Notes under the pieces: model-generated | What the model saw: only the letters and a program-made list of their open reading frames with translations | What the model was told of the DNA's origin: nothing | Database searches by the model: none | Part shown: piece by piece, positions 42,245 to 53,687 of the stretch | Layout of the letters: every line of letters starts with the position of its first letter | Position numbering within the stretch: the stretch's first letter is position 1 | Assembly (NCBI GenBank): GCA_002049455.2 | Contig: KV918953.1 | Span: 82,945 to 146,944 of the forward strand | Reading direction: 5' to 3' | Length of the DNA stretch: 64,000 bases | Origin: Porphyra umbilicalis | Taxonomy: Eukaryota > Rhodophyta > Bangiophyceae > Bangiales > Bangiaceae | Position numbers and translations under genes: made by a program

Positions 42245-44098
42245 CTACAGTGAAAGGGCACGTGGAGAGAAACGAGTTCTTTGCTTCCTGCCCGAGGCCG
42301 CCTGGGCGGCCTGCAAAGCAACCACACGCCTCAAAAAGTGCAGTGGAAGCGGATGTGTGGCCGCAGACGGACCGCGTGCCCTTGCCGCCACCGCACGACG
42401 CCGCAGCTTGGAATCGGAGGGGCCGAGCATCCCCATCGCCCGCATTCTAGATGCCCCCTCATGCGCGGCGTCAAACGCTAACACCGCCCACATCTCACGT
42501 CGTGCAGCCGCCTGCACTGCCCGCATCTTAGCCGACTTAGCTCGTTCCACCTGGGCGGCCAACAGCTTTCTTTCCTCAGCCTTAGCCTCGCGTGCGCGCT
42601 TGCCCGCCTCCTTGGCCTTCCTGGCCGCGGCTTTGGCGGCCGCCTCCCCCTCAAGGGCCGCCAATATCTCGGGCGCGGTCAGGACCGTACCACGGCAGGC
42701 AGTTGACAGAGTCCCGTTGACCACCCGCGCGCACGTCATGTCCTTGCGCACCGAGGGGCTGAGGCGACGCGTGAGCTTCTCGAGATCAACACTCGTGACC
42801 GGAGCGTCGGCGCCCTTGCTCAGCTCCTCCCCAGTCACAACCGTCGGGTCCAGCGGCCACATACCGACCCGCCGAAAAGCCGTCGTCAAGGCGGTCACCG
42901 TCAAAGTGTCCGATGCGGCCGCCGCAATACATCTCATCAACTCCGGGGTGTTGAACTGCCGCCCAGCGTCTCGACACTCGGTAGCAATCTCACGCACTCG
43001 TGACCGCAGCTTGGGCTGGTACCATCCAAACGCACTCTTATTGTCAAGCGCTTGCAATATATGCGGCATCTGTGACGGCTCCGCAATCACGTGCACATTT
43101 GCGCGCAGGAGGGTTAGCAAGCCGGCTGGAGAGAGGTGTACCTTGGCGCCGTCAAGGGATAAAAGTTTATCCTCCTGTGGGTAATAGGATCGCGCGAAAG
43201 CCGCAAAATGCTCCGCCCAAACGTCAAAGACGACCTTGTCAAACCCGGGCGGGGAGCGACGCCACACCACAGCCGCGTCGTTCAAAAACGAGGCGAGCGC
43301 CGTCTCCTTCTTGATGCCCTCCGGCGACGTCTCTGTGACGACGCCGTGCCCGGCGACTTTTCCATCGACGACAATGAAGTAGGGGGCGACCACGCCCGCA
43401 GCCGACACACAAAAAGCCGCCGTGCACGCCCCCGCCCCGGATGCAAAGGGCGGCAGCAGGACCTCCGGCTTTGTCATCCCGACCTCGCCAATCACCTCGC
43501 TACGCCCCGTCATCGCCGATGTCCGGGCGTGGATATGGGTTTCGTCCATGTTCCAAACTTGACGTGGGGACGTGATTTTGAGGTCCCGGTACAGCAGCGA
43601 CAGGAGGCCAAACCAGCGAGCCACAACCTCCGGTCTCGCGTTCCGCCCCCGTCCTTCTTCCAAGGTGCCGACGCAGTACTTTCTCAAGTCCGGGTGGCGC
43701 CCGAGGAAGCACGTGACCCAGCTGCGGCCGGGCGTCAACTTGCCGTTGAAAAGGGCGCGAGCAGCCGCCTGCCGCTTCGTCGACATCTCGGACAGGTAGT
43801 CACCACAAACTTTGCAGAGCGCCTCGGTGGACAGTCCTCGGCCAATCGTGGCGTTGATGATGAGGTGCTTCACGAGCAGGGACTCCTCCTCGGGAGAAAA
43901 AACGGGCTTGAGACCGCTCCGGCGGCTCGCTCCTCTGTTTAGGATGAAGTAGCGGGCCTGCGCGTAAGACATCTTGAAGCGCTCGGCGAAGGCTTTGGTC
44001 GTCAGCCCTCCTTGGCGCACGAGACGCAGTCCCGCGAGCCTGGCTTCGTGGAGGTCTGCGGCGCCAGCGTCCGTCGCCGAGTTCCCAACCGGTGGCAT
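42245..44098 (-). CDS. DDE superfamily transposase (CENP-B/jerky/pogo type), 617 aa
   Basis: ATG 44098 is the first true start (MPPVGNSATD). Residues ~10-60 form an HTH_psq-like DNA-binding region (GGLTTKAFAERFKMSYAQARYFI). The DDE_1 core carries VWNMDETHIHAR, LLSLDGAKVHLS and LQALDNKSAFG; the three catalytic aspartates are D185, D316 and D352 (last spacing 35), all present. The C-terminal third is basic and Ala/Lys/Glu-rich, probably coiled coil. No stop or frameshift interrupts it and both TIRs of the element are present, so it may be or recently was autonomous. It differs clearly from the transposase at 17.5-20 kb in length, in the second and third DDE motifs and in C-terminus, so it is a separate family. 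Confidence 0.92.
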   Translation of the reverse strand: MPPVGNSATDAGAADLHEARLAGLRLVRQGGLTTKAFAERFKMSYAQARYFILNRGASRRSGLKPVFSPEEESLLVKHLIINATIGRGLSTEALCKVCGDYLSEMSTKRQAAARALFNGKLTPGRSWVTCFLGRHPDLRKYCVGTLEEGRGRNARPEVVARWFGLLSLLYRDLKITSPRQVWNMDETHIHARTSAMTGRSEVIGEVGMTKPEVLLPPFASGAGACTAAFCVSAAGVVAPYFIVVDGKVAGHGVVTETSPEGIKKETALASFLNDAAVVWRRSPPGFDKVVFDVWAEHFAAFARSYYPQEDKLLSLDGAKVHLSPAGLLTLLRANVHVIAEPSQMPHILQALDNKSAFGWYQPKLRSRVREIATECRDAGRQFNTPELMRCIAAAASDTLTVTALTTAFRRVGMWPLDPTVVTGEELSKGADAPVTSVDLEKLTRRLSPSVRKDMTCARVVNGTLSTACRGTVLTAPEILAALEGEAAAKAAARKAKEAGKRAREAKAEERKLLAAQVERAKSAKMRAVQAAARREMWAVLAFDAAHEGASRMRAMGMLGPSDSKLRRRAVAARARGPSAATHPLPLHFLRRVVALQAAQAASGRKQRTRFSPRALSL

Positions 44099-44655
44099 GG
44101 CGGCACAAAGGGGGGGGGGAGGGCGGGCGCAGGAAGAACCTTTTGCAGCGGGGACAGGGGGGCTCACCGGCCCAATGGGCGTGACAGTGGGGTGGGGGGG
44201 TGGGGAGGAGGGAATGGGTCCTCAGCTGGCGTGGGAAAGGACTACCTCGCCACCGGGCGGCGAGCACGCGGCGCCACTGGCGACGGGAAGGCTGAAAGAG
44301 CGGGCAAGGTGGTCGCATCGCCGATGAGGACGGTCCCCACCGCCAAACACTGCATCAGATCGGTCACGAGACGCTGTACTTAACATTAATTTGAGCCTCG
44401 CGAGCGCGCCCTTTTTTTCTCGAGGGCGGCCTCGCGAGGTACTCAGGCCTCCTTCCCAGGGGTTCTACACACGGCTGGCAAGCTCTCGGGTTGGCGCGTT
44501 CAACCGTGTGCATCGCTCTTTCGGTTCTCGTCTGGTTGCTTTATGAAAAATGCCGAAGTCAGCGAGGTGACGCTTTTTCTGGTGCCTCGGAACGCTACTT
44601 CATATGTAGACACTGTGGGATTTCCACACAAGCCCGATTTGCTAAAGACTGGCAA

Positions 44656-44682
44656 AGTTGTCAAAGACTGGGGTCAGACGGA
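44656..44682 (-). repeat. Right terminal inverted repeat of the DDE transposon
   Basis: Its reverse complement begins tccgtctgaccccagtcttt and ends in caact like the left repeat. Confidence 0.92.
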
Positions 44683-45606
44683 TAAGTTCATGCGCTAAAG
44701 GGAGCTTCGATGAAAGGTGTCCCAAATCGTGTTCTCTTCACAGGGGGCTACATGGCGGTCTTTTTCACGTTTTTATTGGTAAGGTGGTGCCCTTTTCTTC
44801 GTGCACAAACTGTCAGCACATGCCTGCCCTAGTATCCGCGCATTTGATTGGGGGGCGTGATCGTCACCTGTCGAAGCTGCAATGAATGATACTACCCCCC
44901 ATGACACGTGAGGATGTGCCGCCTCTGCTAATAGTGTCAGGGGCCGTTCTGGCAACGCAGAGGGTCCGAGTGGGTCACATTACATCATCGGACCGCTGCA
45001 GAAGGCCGGTGGGCCGAGAAAAAAAGAAAAAACCGCGATGTCTCAATTTTTGGGACACGCACCATACCATGGCAAATTCTAGCAAAGCACCATATGCACG
45101 CCGTGGACGCGCCGTGCAGACAGGTTCTGAACAGCAATCAATCTGATCATCTGCAGTCAGGCGCGTGAATGGAACAGGAGCCTAAAAGCGTACGATTACT
45201 CGGGAGGGGCATGAGTGCCGGTCGCGCCAATTACACTCACACGCGACTGTTTACCTCACCGTGCCTTCCCGCGATTTCCATGTGTGCGGTCGGACCAGTG
45301 CGACGCACGTGATCTTACCTGATCTCCCGAAACAGTTCAAACGGCCCGCCTGTGTCGGACCGCTCCATCTCGAGTTCTTCCTGGTTCTTTGATATCTTGC
45401 CGACCACACCAGAAGCGGTCGATGTCTCCTGCTTCTGCCCGCGCCAACCGTCAGTGAGCGCTGATGTTCAAACGGAAAGTGATTCTTCGGTTGCAGTTGT
45501 CGCAAACTGAAAACCTTACTGACCCAGACTTCGTGCGTTGGTGATTGGCAGCATTTGGTGCTCGCAAGCCTGATGCACGCTCCATTACGGAGCGTCGAGC
45601 CGAATG

Positions 45607-45643
45607 CTTGCACGGACGTGCCATGATGGCACGTCCGTGCAAG
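45607..45643. repeat. Perfect hairpin, 17-bp arms
   Basis: Arms cttgcacggacgtgcca (45607-45623) and its complement (45627-45643) surround a 3-base loop; weaker pairing (cgaat/attcg) extends it. Confidence 0.85.
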
Positions 45644-46039
45644 AATTCGCCATAAAACTCGAGAGGACCGGCCCAAGTAGCCCGAGTATTTCCCAGGAAA
45701 CAATGACAGCAAGCAGAAGTAGGGTTGCACACGACGCCCCTATTTCGGGTTCGTCAGGGGCGCGCGACGGATAAGACTCCTTACTGATGCCGCATTAGGC
45801 AGCCAAAACGCCCTCACGACGCCCTAAGTAGCACCCTCGACACTTGCAATATAATTCAAGAAGCACCCATACTATGCTCTCATATGTAATGTTTGTATCA
45901 AGACTGGGTGCCTGTGTCCCCAACGAAGGTGCACAGCCGCCACCTGCTGAATCATGTAGGCCCCCTGAACTCTTTCTCTTCGCGACGCCTTGCTGACTCC
46001 CTTTTGATTTGGGGCGTTAGCGGCGCACGTCGCCCAAAT

Positions 46040-46085
46040 GACGCCGTAGTGACGCCCATAACGACGCCCTTAACGACGCCCCGGG
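46040..46085 (+). repeat. 12-bp tandem repeat gacgcccNtaac
   Basis: About four copies; a related pair (acgccctcacgacgcccta) is at 45808-45831. Confidence 0.8.
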
Positions 46086-46846
46086 CGTTCTGAGGAACCC
46101 TAAGCAGAAGGGCGAGTGGCAAGTGACGAGATCGAGCTTGGCATGGCACTTGATTGGGCTCATGATTAGGAAAAGGAGAGCTTAAAGATTTGAGGCCAAT
46201 GACGCTTGACATGGTTCTCGACGCACGAGAGAGAACATCCGGTAGGCTGATCTCGAGTTGGATTTTGTCCACTGGCGACTGAATAGAGTCGGTCTCTGTT
46301 TTGTTCGAGCTTGCCAAATAGAAGTGGAAACTGGTCGTCCTTTTTCTGCCAGTCAGCGAACCAGCGGCGAAGCGCTCCGGCGAGCCCACCCCTGAGATCG
46401 TTTTGCTGTGTGGCGGCACGCGGCGGCGCGCCGTCGAGCCGCGGCATGCAGGCCGTTGCGGAGTTTCAAGTCGCCCCTCCTTCCCGGTTCTTGGGCCGTT
46501 TTGGGCCCCTGGCTCCCGTGGACGGCGCTTCTCAGGATCCAAGTCGCCCCGCCTTCCAGCTTCGGGGGCCGATTGGGGCACCTGGCTCTCGCCCATGGCG
46601 CTTCTCTGGTGGGGGGCGGGGCCCAGGGGCGCCCTGCCCCGGCCGTTTTGTGTCTGAGACGCGCTCCCCCCGCCCGACCGGTGCAGCGCGGCTGGCTGGT
46701 CGTCGGCGGCGCCGCCGCCGCTGAAGAGGCGGCCATCGGAGCAGCGGGCAATCCCACTTCCCGCCCCAGCGGCTCCCCGCTCTCTCCTTCTCCCCACCGT
46801 CAGACAGGAGCGGACGGGGCCCGGCTGACGGGCCAGGACTGTCGTC

Positions 46847-49304
46847 ATGGACGCCGCCGCCTTCCCCTTTGGCTGCGCCGGCGTGGCGGCCGACGTTGCC
46901 CGCGTCTGCCGCGCCGCGCGCGCCGCCAACCGTGACGCCGACGCGGCGGTGGTGGTCGTCGGCCTTGCCTCAACGGCGGCGATCACCTCCCTCGCGGCCA
47001 CGGTGAACGCGGCCGACGCGGGCACCTGCCCGACCAGCGGGGAGAACGTGACCGCCGCCGCGCGGCAACTGGCGACTGTGGCCAGGACGGCTGCCGACAC
47101 GCTCTTCGCGCGCGTTCGGGAGCTGCGGCACCTCGCCGAGTCCCTGCCGACCGACGTGAATGCCGCCGGGACCGTCGCCGGCCGCGCCGCCGGCGTGACG
47201 CGCGCGGTGCGGGAGCTCGGTGGTCGGACGGCACGGCGGCGCGTGCGCAACGCGCTGGCCGCCCTCGCCACCGCCGACGCTGACGCGGCGGCGGTCGTGC
47301 GCTCTACGCGCCGAGCGGTGGCCGCCGCGGGCGCGGCCACGCGCGCGTCGCGCGCGGCGGTGGCGGCGGAAGTGACCGCCCGGACCGGCGCGCCGACTTC
47401 GGCTTCGGCGGCGGCGGCGGTGCGGTCGCGGGCTGCCGCAAGGGACGCCGCACGGCGGTGGGCGACGGCGGCGGCGGTGGCGGCCATGCGCGCGGCAGGG
47501 TGTGGGGCAGCGCCGGCGGCGCCAGTGGGGGGGTGGCCGCCGCGACGGGCGCTCACGCGTCGGCGGGGGGCGCGCGAGCCCACGGTACCGGCAGAGGTGC
47601 TGCCGGCGGCGGCTGCCTCGGGGCGAAGAAGGAGGCGGAGACCGGCAGGGGGGGGGGGGGCTCGCCAGGCGCGGCGGATGGGGCGGCGCCATGCCGCGCG
47701 CTTGTCGTGTGGGCGGGCGGCTCGGTCGGGCGGGGCGCCGCGCGGTCTGAGGGGGAGCGAGGGGCGCCCGCGCCGCGACGGGCGGTCGCGGGGGTCCCTG
47801 CGCCTACGGCCGTTCCTCCCTCGGGGGGGGGGGGGGCGCTTCGCGCACGGCCCGGGGCCGTGCGCATTGCCGCACGCTGGTGGTGTGGACGCGGGGTCCC
47901 GCCCTGGCAGGAGGGGCTGGGGCTGCGGCCGCGCCGCGACGGGCAGCCTCGGCGGTCCCCGCGTCCGAGGCGGTGCCCCCCTCGGCCGCTGTTTCGGCGG
48001 CAGCGTTTTGGGATGAGAGGCCACCCTTTCTGCTGCGGGTACTTGCGCCGCGGAGGGTGGCGCACGCCGACCGCCCCCTTACTCGGGCGCCGCCAACGGC
48101 GGTGGTCGCGGCGGTTGCCGCGCCCCGCGAGGTGTGGGACCTGGGGGGGGGGGGGGGCAAGCCGTGCAAGGGGGGTGGGGCGCTTCCACGGAGGAGCGGG
48201 GGGCTGAGTGCGGGGGGACGTCTGTTCCTCCCGAGGCCCCGCTGTTGGACGACGGGGACGCTGTCGGGGGAGGCGAGAATACCGGCGGCGAGCCCGCCGG
48301 CGACGCCGTGCTATCGGCCGTGGAGGCGGTGGAGGAGGCCGTGCGGGCAGCGATCGCCGCTTCCGCCGCCGCCACGGCGGCCACGACCGCGGCGGCGACC
48401 GCCAGCACTGCCGCTTCTGCTTCGGCGCGGGCGGTGCGGGGGATCCTGCAGCTGTCGGCCCTGCTGACTTCGGTGGCCTCGGGGCGCCACGCAGAGGGGG
48501 TGGCGCCATCTGGTGGAGAGGCCCCACCCTGCCGTGCCGGGGACGCGAACGGGGGAGGCGGGCCGACAGGCGGCGCGCCCGCTGGCGACGCCGTCGTTTT
48601 GGCCGTCGAGGCGGTGGAAGAGGCCGTGCCGGCGGCGTTGGCCGCTTCGGCCGCCTCCGCCGCCGCCACGAAGGCGGCAGCGACGGCAAAAGCCGCCGCC
48701 TCTGCGGCGGCGAAGGGGCTGGGGAAGCTCCTGGCGTCTCTGGCAACGTGCGCGCCCCCCCCCCGACGCTGCCGTCTCCGGCGCGCCCCGCCGCATGCGC
48801 GGCGCCAGTGCCTGCGGCGGGCACGGGCGGCGCCGAGGCGGGGCCGTCCTGGGCGTCGGAGGAGTGGGACTGGCAGAGCGGCGGCTGGGACGCGCACGAC
48901 GCGCGCCACGCGGCGTGCGACGGCGTGGAGGCACCTGGGTGGGGGGCGCCGACGCACGGACGGTCGACGCCGCCGGGTGACCCCTCCACCGCCTCCAAAC
49001 ACAAGCGAGGGAGCGGCGCACGCGCCGCTGGACGCGTGCTGAGGGCGGTGTGGTGGCCCGCCGAGTGGCTGGCCGGCCGCCGCCGGTCTTCCACCCGACG
49101 CCCTGCTGGCGGGGTGCTGTTCAAGACGGGCCGCAGGCCGAGGCGATGCCCCCTCCGTCGTCGAGCCGGGTCGCGCCCCCCCCGCCGCACGCGGCGGCAC
49201 GGAGGCGGCCGCATGCCGCCTCGCCGCGGGCACACGCCGCCCCCAAGACGGCGGGCCGAGGCGCGCCGGCGGGCGCCCCGACCGGGGGGCCTCCCGCGGG
49301 CTAA
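46847..49304 (+). CDS. Ala/Gly-rich protein, frame interrupted at G/C runs
   Basis: ATG 46847 opens an Ala-rich helical protein (AADVARVCRAARAANRDADA...) with a hydrophobic segment AAVVVVGLASTAAITSLAAT. Coding character moves by minus one at successive G/C runs: near 47517 (G7), 47830 (about G13), 48140 (about G13) and 48757 (about C11), and once more before 49130, ending at TAA 49302-49304. At 47517 adding one G joins AAPVGG to VAAATGAHAS cleanly. The middle has two copies of an Ala-rich repeat containing AVEAVEEAVxAAxAASAA. Later it reads ASEEWDWQSGGWDAHDARHAA. No family is recognised; a structural, possibly wall-associated protein is inference. Confidence 0.45.
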
Positions 49305-51068
49305 CGCGCGCGCGCGAGGCCGCAGCCAGACGGCCCGCCCCGCGGCGGGGCGGCGGCCGGCGTCTGGGCGTGCGTCTGACCTGGCGAGGGCGTTCCGGGG
49401 CAGGCCGCGGCGGCCGCCGCGCGCGCGAGGCCGCAGCCCTCCGCGGCACGGATGCAGGGCATCGACCTGCCGTCCGTGCCGTCGGCGCCTCCTTCGTTCT
49501 TCTGGTCGGTCGCACGCGGCCCGCTTGTGCCCCTTTGTGCGCCCTCTGTGCGGCCGACGCCAGCGTCGGCGGCGCTCGGGAGGCGAGCGGCGTCGAGGCA
49601 GGGGGAGGCGTGACCACCGGCGTGGTGGGGGGGCTGGCGGCGGGCGGCACGGGTGGCGCCCCTGCCGTTGTCGCGTGTGTCTACCGGGAGGCCGCGGCCG
49701 CACGCGCGGCCGCCGTTTCTGCCCGTGCCGACGCGCCGCCCGCCGCTGCCGTGGCGGAATGTGGCGATGGTGGCCACCGCCCCGCTGGCGCTGGTGGCCA
49801 TCGCGGCCAAAGCGCGCCGCCTTTCTTCGTCTCTTTGGGGGGCGGCGTGCCTGGAAGCAGCGTCGGTGGGACCTGATGAGGCGTCGGCGGCCGCCGCGGA
49901 ACTTTTCCGACACGCACGCGAGCGTCGCGGCCGGTATGCGGCGGCGTGCAGGTCGTCACCAAGGCGGCGGCACTGCGAGTTGTGGGGGGTCTGGCGGCGG
50001 CGGCTGCAGTGCGGTTCTGTGTCTTCCCGTGTGCTTTTCGTGTGGAGAGGGTGAGGGGGAGAGCGCGGGGAGGGCGGGGAGGGGGTGCCTACGCGGTGGA
50101 CGGCGACACTTCTGAGTGCGGGGGGGCGGGCGAGGAGCACGGCCGTTGCGGTGGGCGCGGTCGCTGCGGATGGTGGGAGGCGCTCGGCGGAGACGCACCA
50201 GACGGGGTGCAAGCAGGCGCGGTGTGGGGATGCAGAAGCGGACGTGCAATGGTGACGGCGGCGCTGCGCGGGCGCGCCGAGGCCGCGCCGGTCACGGGGG
50301 AGGGGGCGCCGACGGGGCGGCGGGCCGACTGACGGTCACACACGCGGCGCGGGTGCGCGGGGCGGGTGGCCACGGCGGAGAGGTAAGGGGGGCGTGCGGG
50401 CGGAGGGGCAGAGGGGGGGGACCACGCTGGGGGCAGCACTCGGTTGCGGGTTGAGTTTCTTTTCTGGTTGCGGTCCCGTTGTCTGTTTTCTCTCTCACAC
50501 CCACTGCCATGGCGTGCGCCTGCGGCACGCCGATTCTGGTCCATAGCGACATCCAGGTGGGGTGGGGCGCCCACGGTGCGTCGCTGTCCTGTGGCTTTGC
50601 TCGGGGCGGTGGCGCGCCCGACGGCTTGGTGGGGGGGTTCGCCCCTGTCCCTTTTTTTGGTCCCTGTGTTGCGCATGTCGATGAGTGACTGCCCCCCGCG
50701 TGGTCCCCCTTTTGCTCCCCGCGCGCCGTCCCTCTTGCCGCCCTGCGGTGGTCGCCCCTGCCCGTGCTCACGCTGTCGCTGTGGGTGGCCGTTGGTTTGC
50801 TCTGCCGTCTGGTTGGTCTCCCCTCCTCCGCGCACGGCGCGGGTCTCGGGCGCGGTCGCGCTGCCTGCTTTTGCTGTTGCGCGTCTGACTTTCTGGCACA
50901 CCCCCCGCCCTGCTCGCTCCTCTCTGCGCGCGTCGCCGCCGGCGTACTTCCCCGCCGCAGCGCCGCGCGCATCGCTGCGGGCGCTCTCCTTCTCGGCCTT
51001 TTGTCTCAGGTAATGTTTGTCTGTCTGGTGCCGTGGAGTTCTCGTGCCTGCCGCTTCTATGTTTTTTC
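49305..51068. other. Between Ala-rich genes; one small candidate ORF
   Basis: The first part is GC-rich with ambiguous frames on both strands. At 50509-50688 (plus) a 59-codon ORF starts in a good context (gccATGg) and reads MACACGTPILVHSDIQVGWG before a Gly-rich end; it could be a small protein or a first exon. Nothing else is supported. Confidence 0.35.
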
Positions 51069-52123
51069 CTATTTGCCTGCAGGAATGCGTTTATTTTTGC
51101 TTTGTCTCTCACCCAAGCTGGCTCCCCACCAACGATAACACACAGGTGACGCTGATCCTGGTCGTGCAGCGGCCATGACTTGGTGCTCAACCCCGCCGTC
51201 GGCTGCGCCGGCGACAGCCGGTCGGCCACCCCCCCCCCCGCTTCCCCCACCCGCGAGGAGCTCCTTCGCCCCATCCGCCGGTGCTCGCGACCGCGACGCG
51301 CGCGGGGGCGCCGCGTGGCGGCGGCACGACGCCACCGTCGCCGCCTTCGAGACGCTCGCGGCGGCCACGCTCGCCGCCTCACGGGCGGCGTCGGGCGGCC
51401 GGCACCCGCTGGCGCCCGAGCCGGGCGACGCACCACGATAACACATAGGTGACGCTGATCCTGGTCGTGCAGCGGCCATGACTTGGTGCTCAACCCCGCC
51501 GTCGGCTGCGCCGGTGGCAACCGGTTCGCCACCCCCCCCCCCCGCTCCCCCCCCCGCGAGGAGCTCCTCCGCCCCGTCCGCCGGTGCTCGCGACCGCGAC
51601 GCGCGCAGAGGCGCCGCGTGGCGGCGGCACGACGCCACCGTCGCCGCCGTCGAGACGCTCGCGGCGGCCACGCTCGCCGCCTCACGGGCGGCGTCGGGCG
51701 GCCGGCACCCGCTGGCGCCCGAGCCGGGCGACGCACTTCTCCTTCCCTTCCTCCCACCCCGCCGCCACCGCGCGCGCGCGCAGCGCCCTGTTGGCCGCCG
51801 CCGCCGCCGCGTGGCGCGCGCGCACCTCCCCCAGCCGCACCCTTGGTCGCCGCGTGGGCGGAGCGGAGCGCCACCAGCCGCGCACGGCGGGCAGCATTGG
51901 AGACGTCTGCTGACGCACGGTTGCGCACGACGACCGCCGCCGCGCGGGCAGAGGCCGGGGAGAGGGGGCGGGGGGGGAGGGGGACACCCACCCCAGTCGA
52001 CGCTGTCACCGCCGCCGCCGCCGACGCCGCCACCGACGCTGCCACCATGGGGCCAGCGGCGACCAAACGCGCAACGAAAGGGGGAGCTGCGGGCACCAGG
52101 CCGGGATGGCCGGCGCCGCCGAG
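51069..52123 (-). CDS. Possible Ala-rich protein with an internal 101-residue duplication
   Basis: A minus frame ending at 51069 carries two tandem copies of a segment with CRPPDAAREAASVAAASVS and GVEHQVMAAARPGSASP. Upstream, coding-like sequence (AASVAASAAAAVTAST, near 52090-52040) is in another frame, and the needed shifts are not of the simple lost-base kind. Low confidence. Confidence 0.25.
51130..51735 (+). repeat. 303-bp tandem duplication
   Basis: 51130-51432 and 51433-51735 are near-identical head-to-tail copies. 303 is 101 codons, so a frame through it stays open. Confidence 0.95.
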
Positions 52124-52174
52124 GCCGACGTGCAGGTGCGGCGGCGGCGGCGGCGGCTGCTTCAGCAGCAGCGG

Positions 52175-52955
52175 TTAGATGCGCGGCAGGCACGGCGGCG
52201 CGGGGGCGGCCTGCTGGGGGCAACCCCCGCCCCCGTGCGGGGCGCCCCCCACGGCCGCCAGCACCGCGCCGCGGGGGGCGAAACAGGGCCCCGTCACCGC
52301 CGCCGGTGGGGTGGTCGGCACCGCGCCCGCCGCGGCGGCGGCCACGGGTGCGCCTGCCGCAGCGGGCGGCGGCGCCTGCCGCGGCCGCCGCAACCGCCGC
52401 CGTGCCGAGCGGGCGGCGGCAGCGGCGGCGGCACGGGCGGCCGCGTGCGCCGCGTGCGCCGCCACGGGGTCGGCGGGGGGGGTTTGACGTCGGCGGCGGG
52501 CGGCGGCGGCACGGCGCGGGGCCCGTAGGGAAGGAGCGGCGCGGCCGCAGCGGCGGCCGCCGCGGCTGCCGCCGTCACCAGCCCGCCACCCACCGCCGCC
52601 GCAGGGGCGTGGAGCGGCGGTGGTGGCACCACGGGGGGCGGACCGCGCACCGCCGGCACACTGGTTGGGGAGGCCGCGGCAGCGCGCGCAGACAGTGACG
52701 GCGTCGGTGGCCACACTGGGCCGCCGCCGGGCGACGCCAACACCTCGGACGCCGACGCGTACGGCGTGCCGCCATTGGCCGCTGGCGGGGAGGGCAGGCC
52801 GCCAAAGCCGTTGAGGTCGGCGGCCAAGTCGAGCGTCGACACCTCCCCGTCATTGACGGACCCACCGCCCGCCGCGTCGACGGGTGGCAGCGCCCCCCCC
52901 CGTCCGCGTCGTGTGCCGCCAACGACCGCGCGGCGGCGTCGCTGAGGACAGACAT
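52175..52955 (-). CDS. Ala/Pro-rich hypothetical protein, two apparent frameshifts
   Basis: ATG 52955 gives MSVLSDAAARSLAAHDADGGG. At a run of eight G the coding-like frame shifts to ALPPVDAAGGGSVNDGEVST and LDLAADLNGFGG, and at a run of eight C to ADPVAAHAAHAAARAAAAAA, ending at TAA 52175-52177. One lost base at each run gives about 260 residues. It begins 18 bases after the stop of the gene at 52974-54168 in the same frame, so the two may be one gene. No family recognised. Confidence 0.35.
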
Positions 52956-52973
52956 GGAGCCGCCGGCGGTGGC

Positions 52974-53656
52974 CTAGGGCGCCCCCTCGCCGCCCGACGC
53001 GCCACCGTCGGCGGGCGTCCGCAGCTCCACCCCCGCCACAGCCATGGGGACGCCCGCCCCCACGCCCGTCGGCGACGCGGGCAGCGTCAGCAGGGCGTAG
53101 CCCGGCTCGTCCCCCCCCCCGTGCCGCCCACGCCCGTGCCACGGCCGGCGCCGCCACCGGCGCCGGCGCTGCCGCCGCCGCCGCCGCCGCCGCCACCCTC
53201 CCCCACCACCACGCCGTGGAGCACGTCGGCCAGCGCGCCAGCCAAGACGGCAGCGAGGACGCGGGCGCCGCCCCCTCGCGCGTCGGCGGCAGCCCCCCCC
53301 CCCACGCCATCGACCACGTCGTCGAGGAGGTCCTCGGGCAACGCCAACAGCAGCCGGTCGAGCGCCTCTGACGCGCGCCGCGCCGCCGCGCGGCGGCTGA
53401 GCGACCGCAGCAGCAGCGTGTCCAGGCGGAGCCCCCCCCCCCCCCCCCCCCGACGCCGGTGCTCCCCCCCCCCCCAAGAGCGTCGCACACAACGTCGTCT
53501 GCGCGGCCGCCCGTGCCGCGCCCGACAGCGGGAGGGAGCGGCAGGAGCAGGTCATGGGCAACGCCGCCACCCGCCCGCCCGCCGCCAGCGGCGTGCCACC
53601 ACCGCTCGTCGCTGCGCCGCTGCCCCGCCGCCGCCACCGCCGGCCGCGCGCAACGG

Positions 53657-53687
<31 letters not shown>

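Larger units (their letters stand above)
41701..44682. mobile_element. Complete 2,982-bp pogo/Tc1-type DDE transposon
   Basis: The terminal inverted repeats are 41701-41727 and 44656-44682, starting TCCGTCTGACCCC on each strand with about three mismatches in 27. The right flank is TA (44683-44684); the left flank is TG (41699-41700) where copy A of the host MITE has TA, so one base of the target duplication has changed. It encodes one transposase on the minus strand. Confidence 0.93.
41452..45064 (+). mobile_element. 628-bp-family MITE, copy B, split by a DDE transposon
   Basis: The left part is 41452-41698 and the right part 44683-45064, together about 630 bases and closely similar to copy A. 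The TIRs start TGGTGCGTGTCCC at both ends and TA flanks them (41450-41451, 45065-45066). The split point corresponds to cgcctaagttc in copy A. Confidence 0.95.
45067..46846. other. Intergenic with hairpin and short tandem repeat
   Basis: No gene is supported. Minus frames of 159 and 690 codons cross this region, but the latter is mostly the shadow of the Ala-rich plus gene. Confidence 0.5.

Noticed and set aside
45808..46085. Telomere-like short repeat
   Set aside because: The 12-bp unit gacgcccNtaac is degenerate, only about four copies, and not a known telomere sequence.
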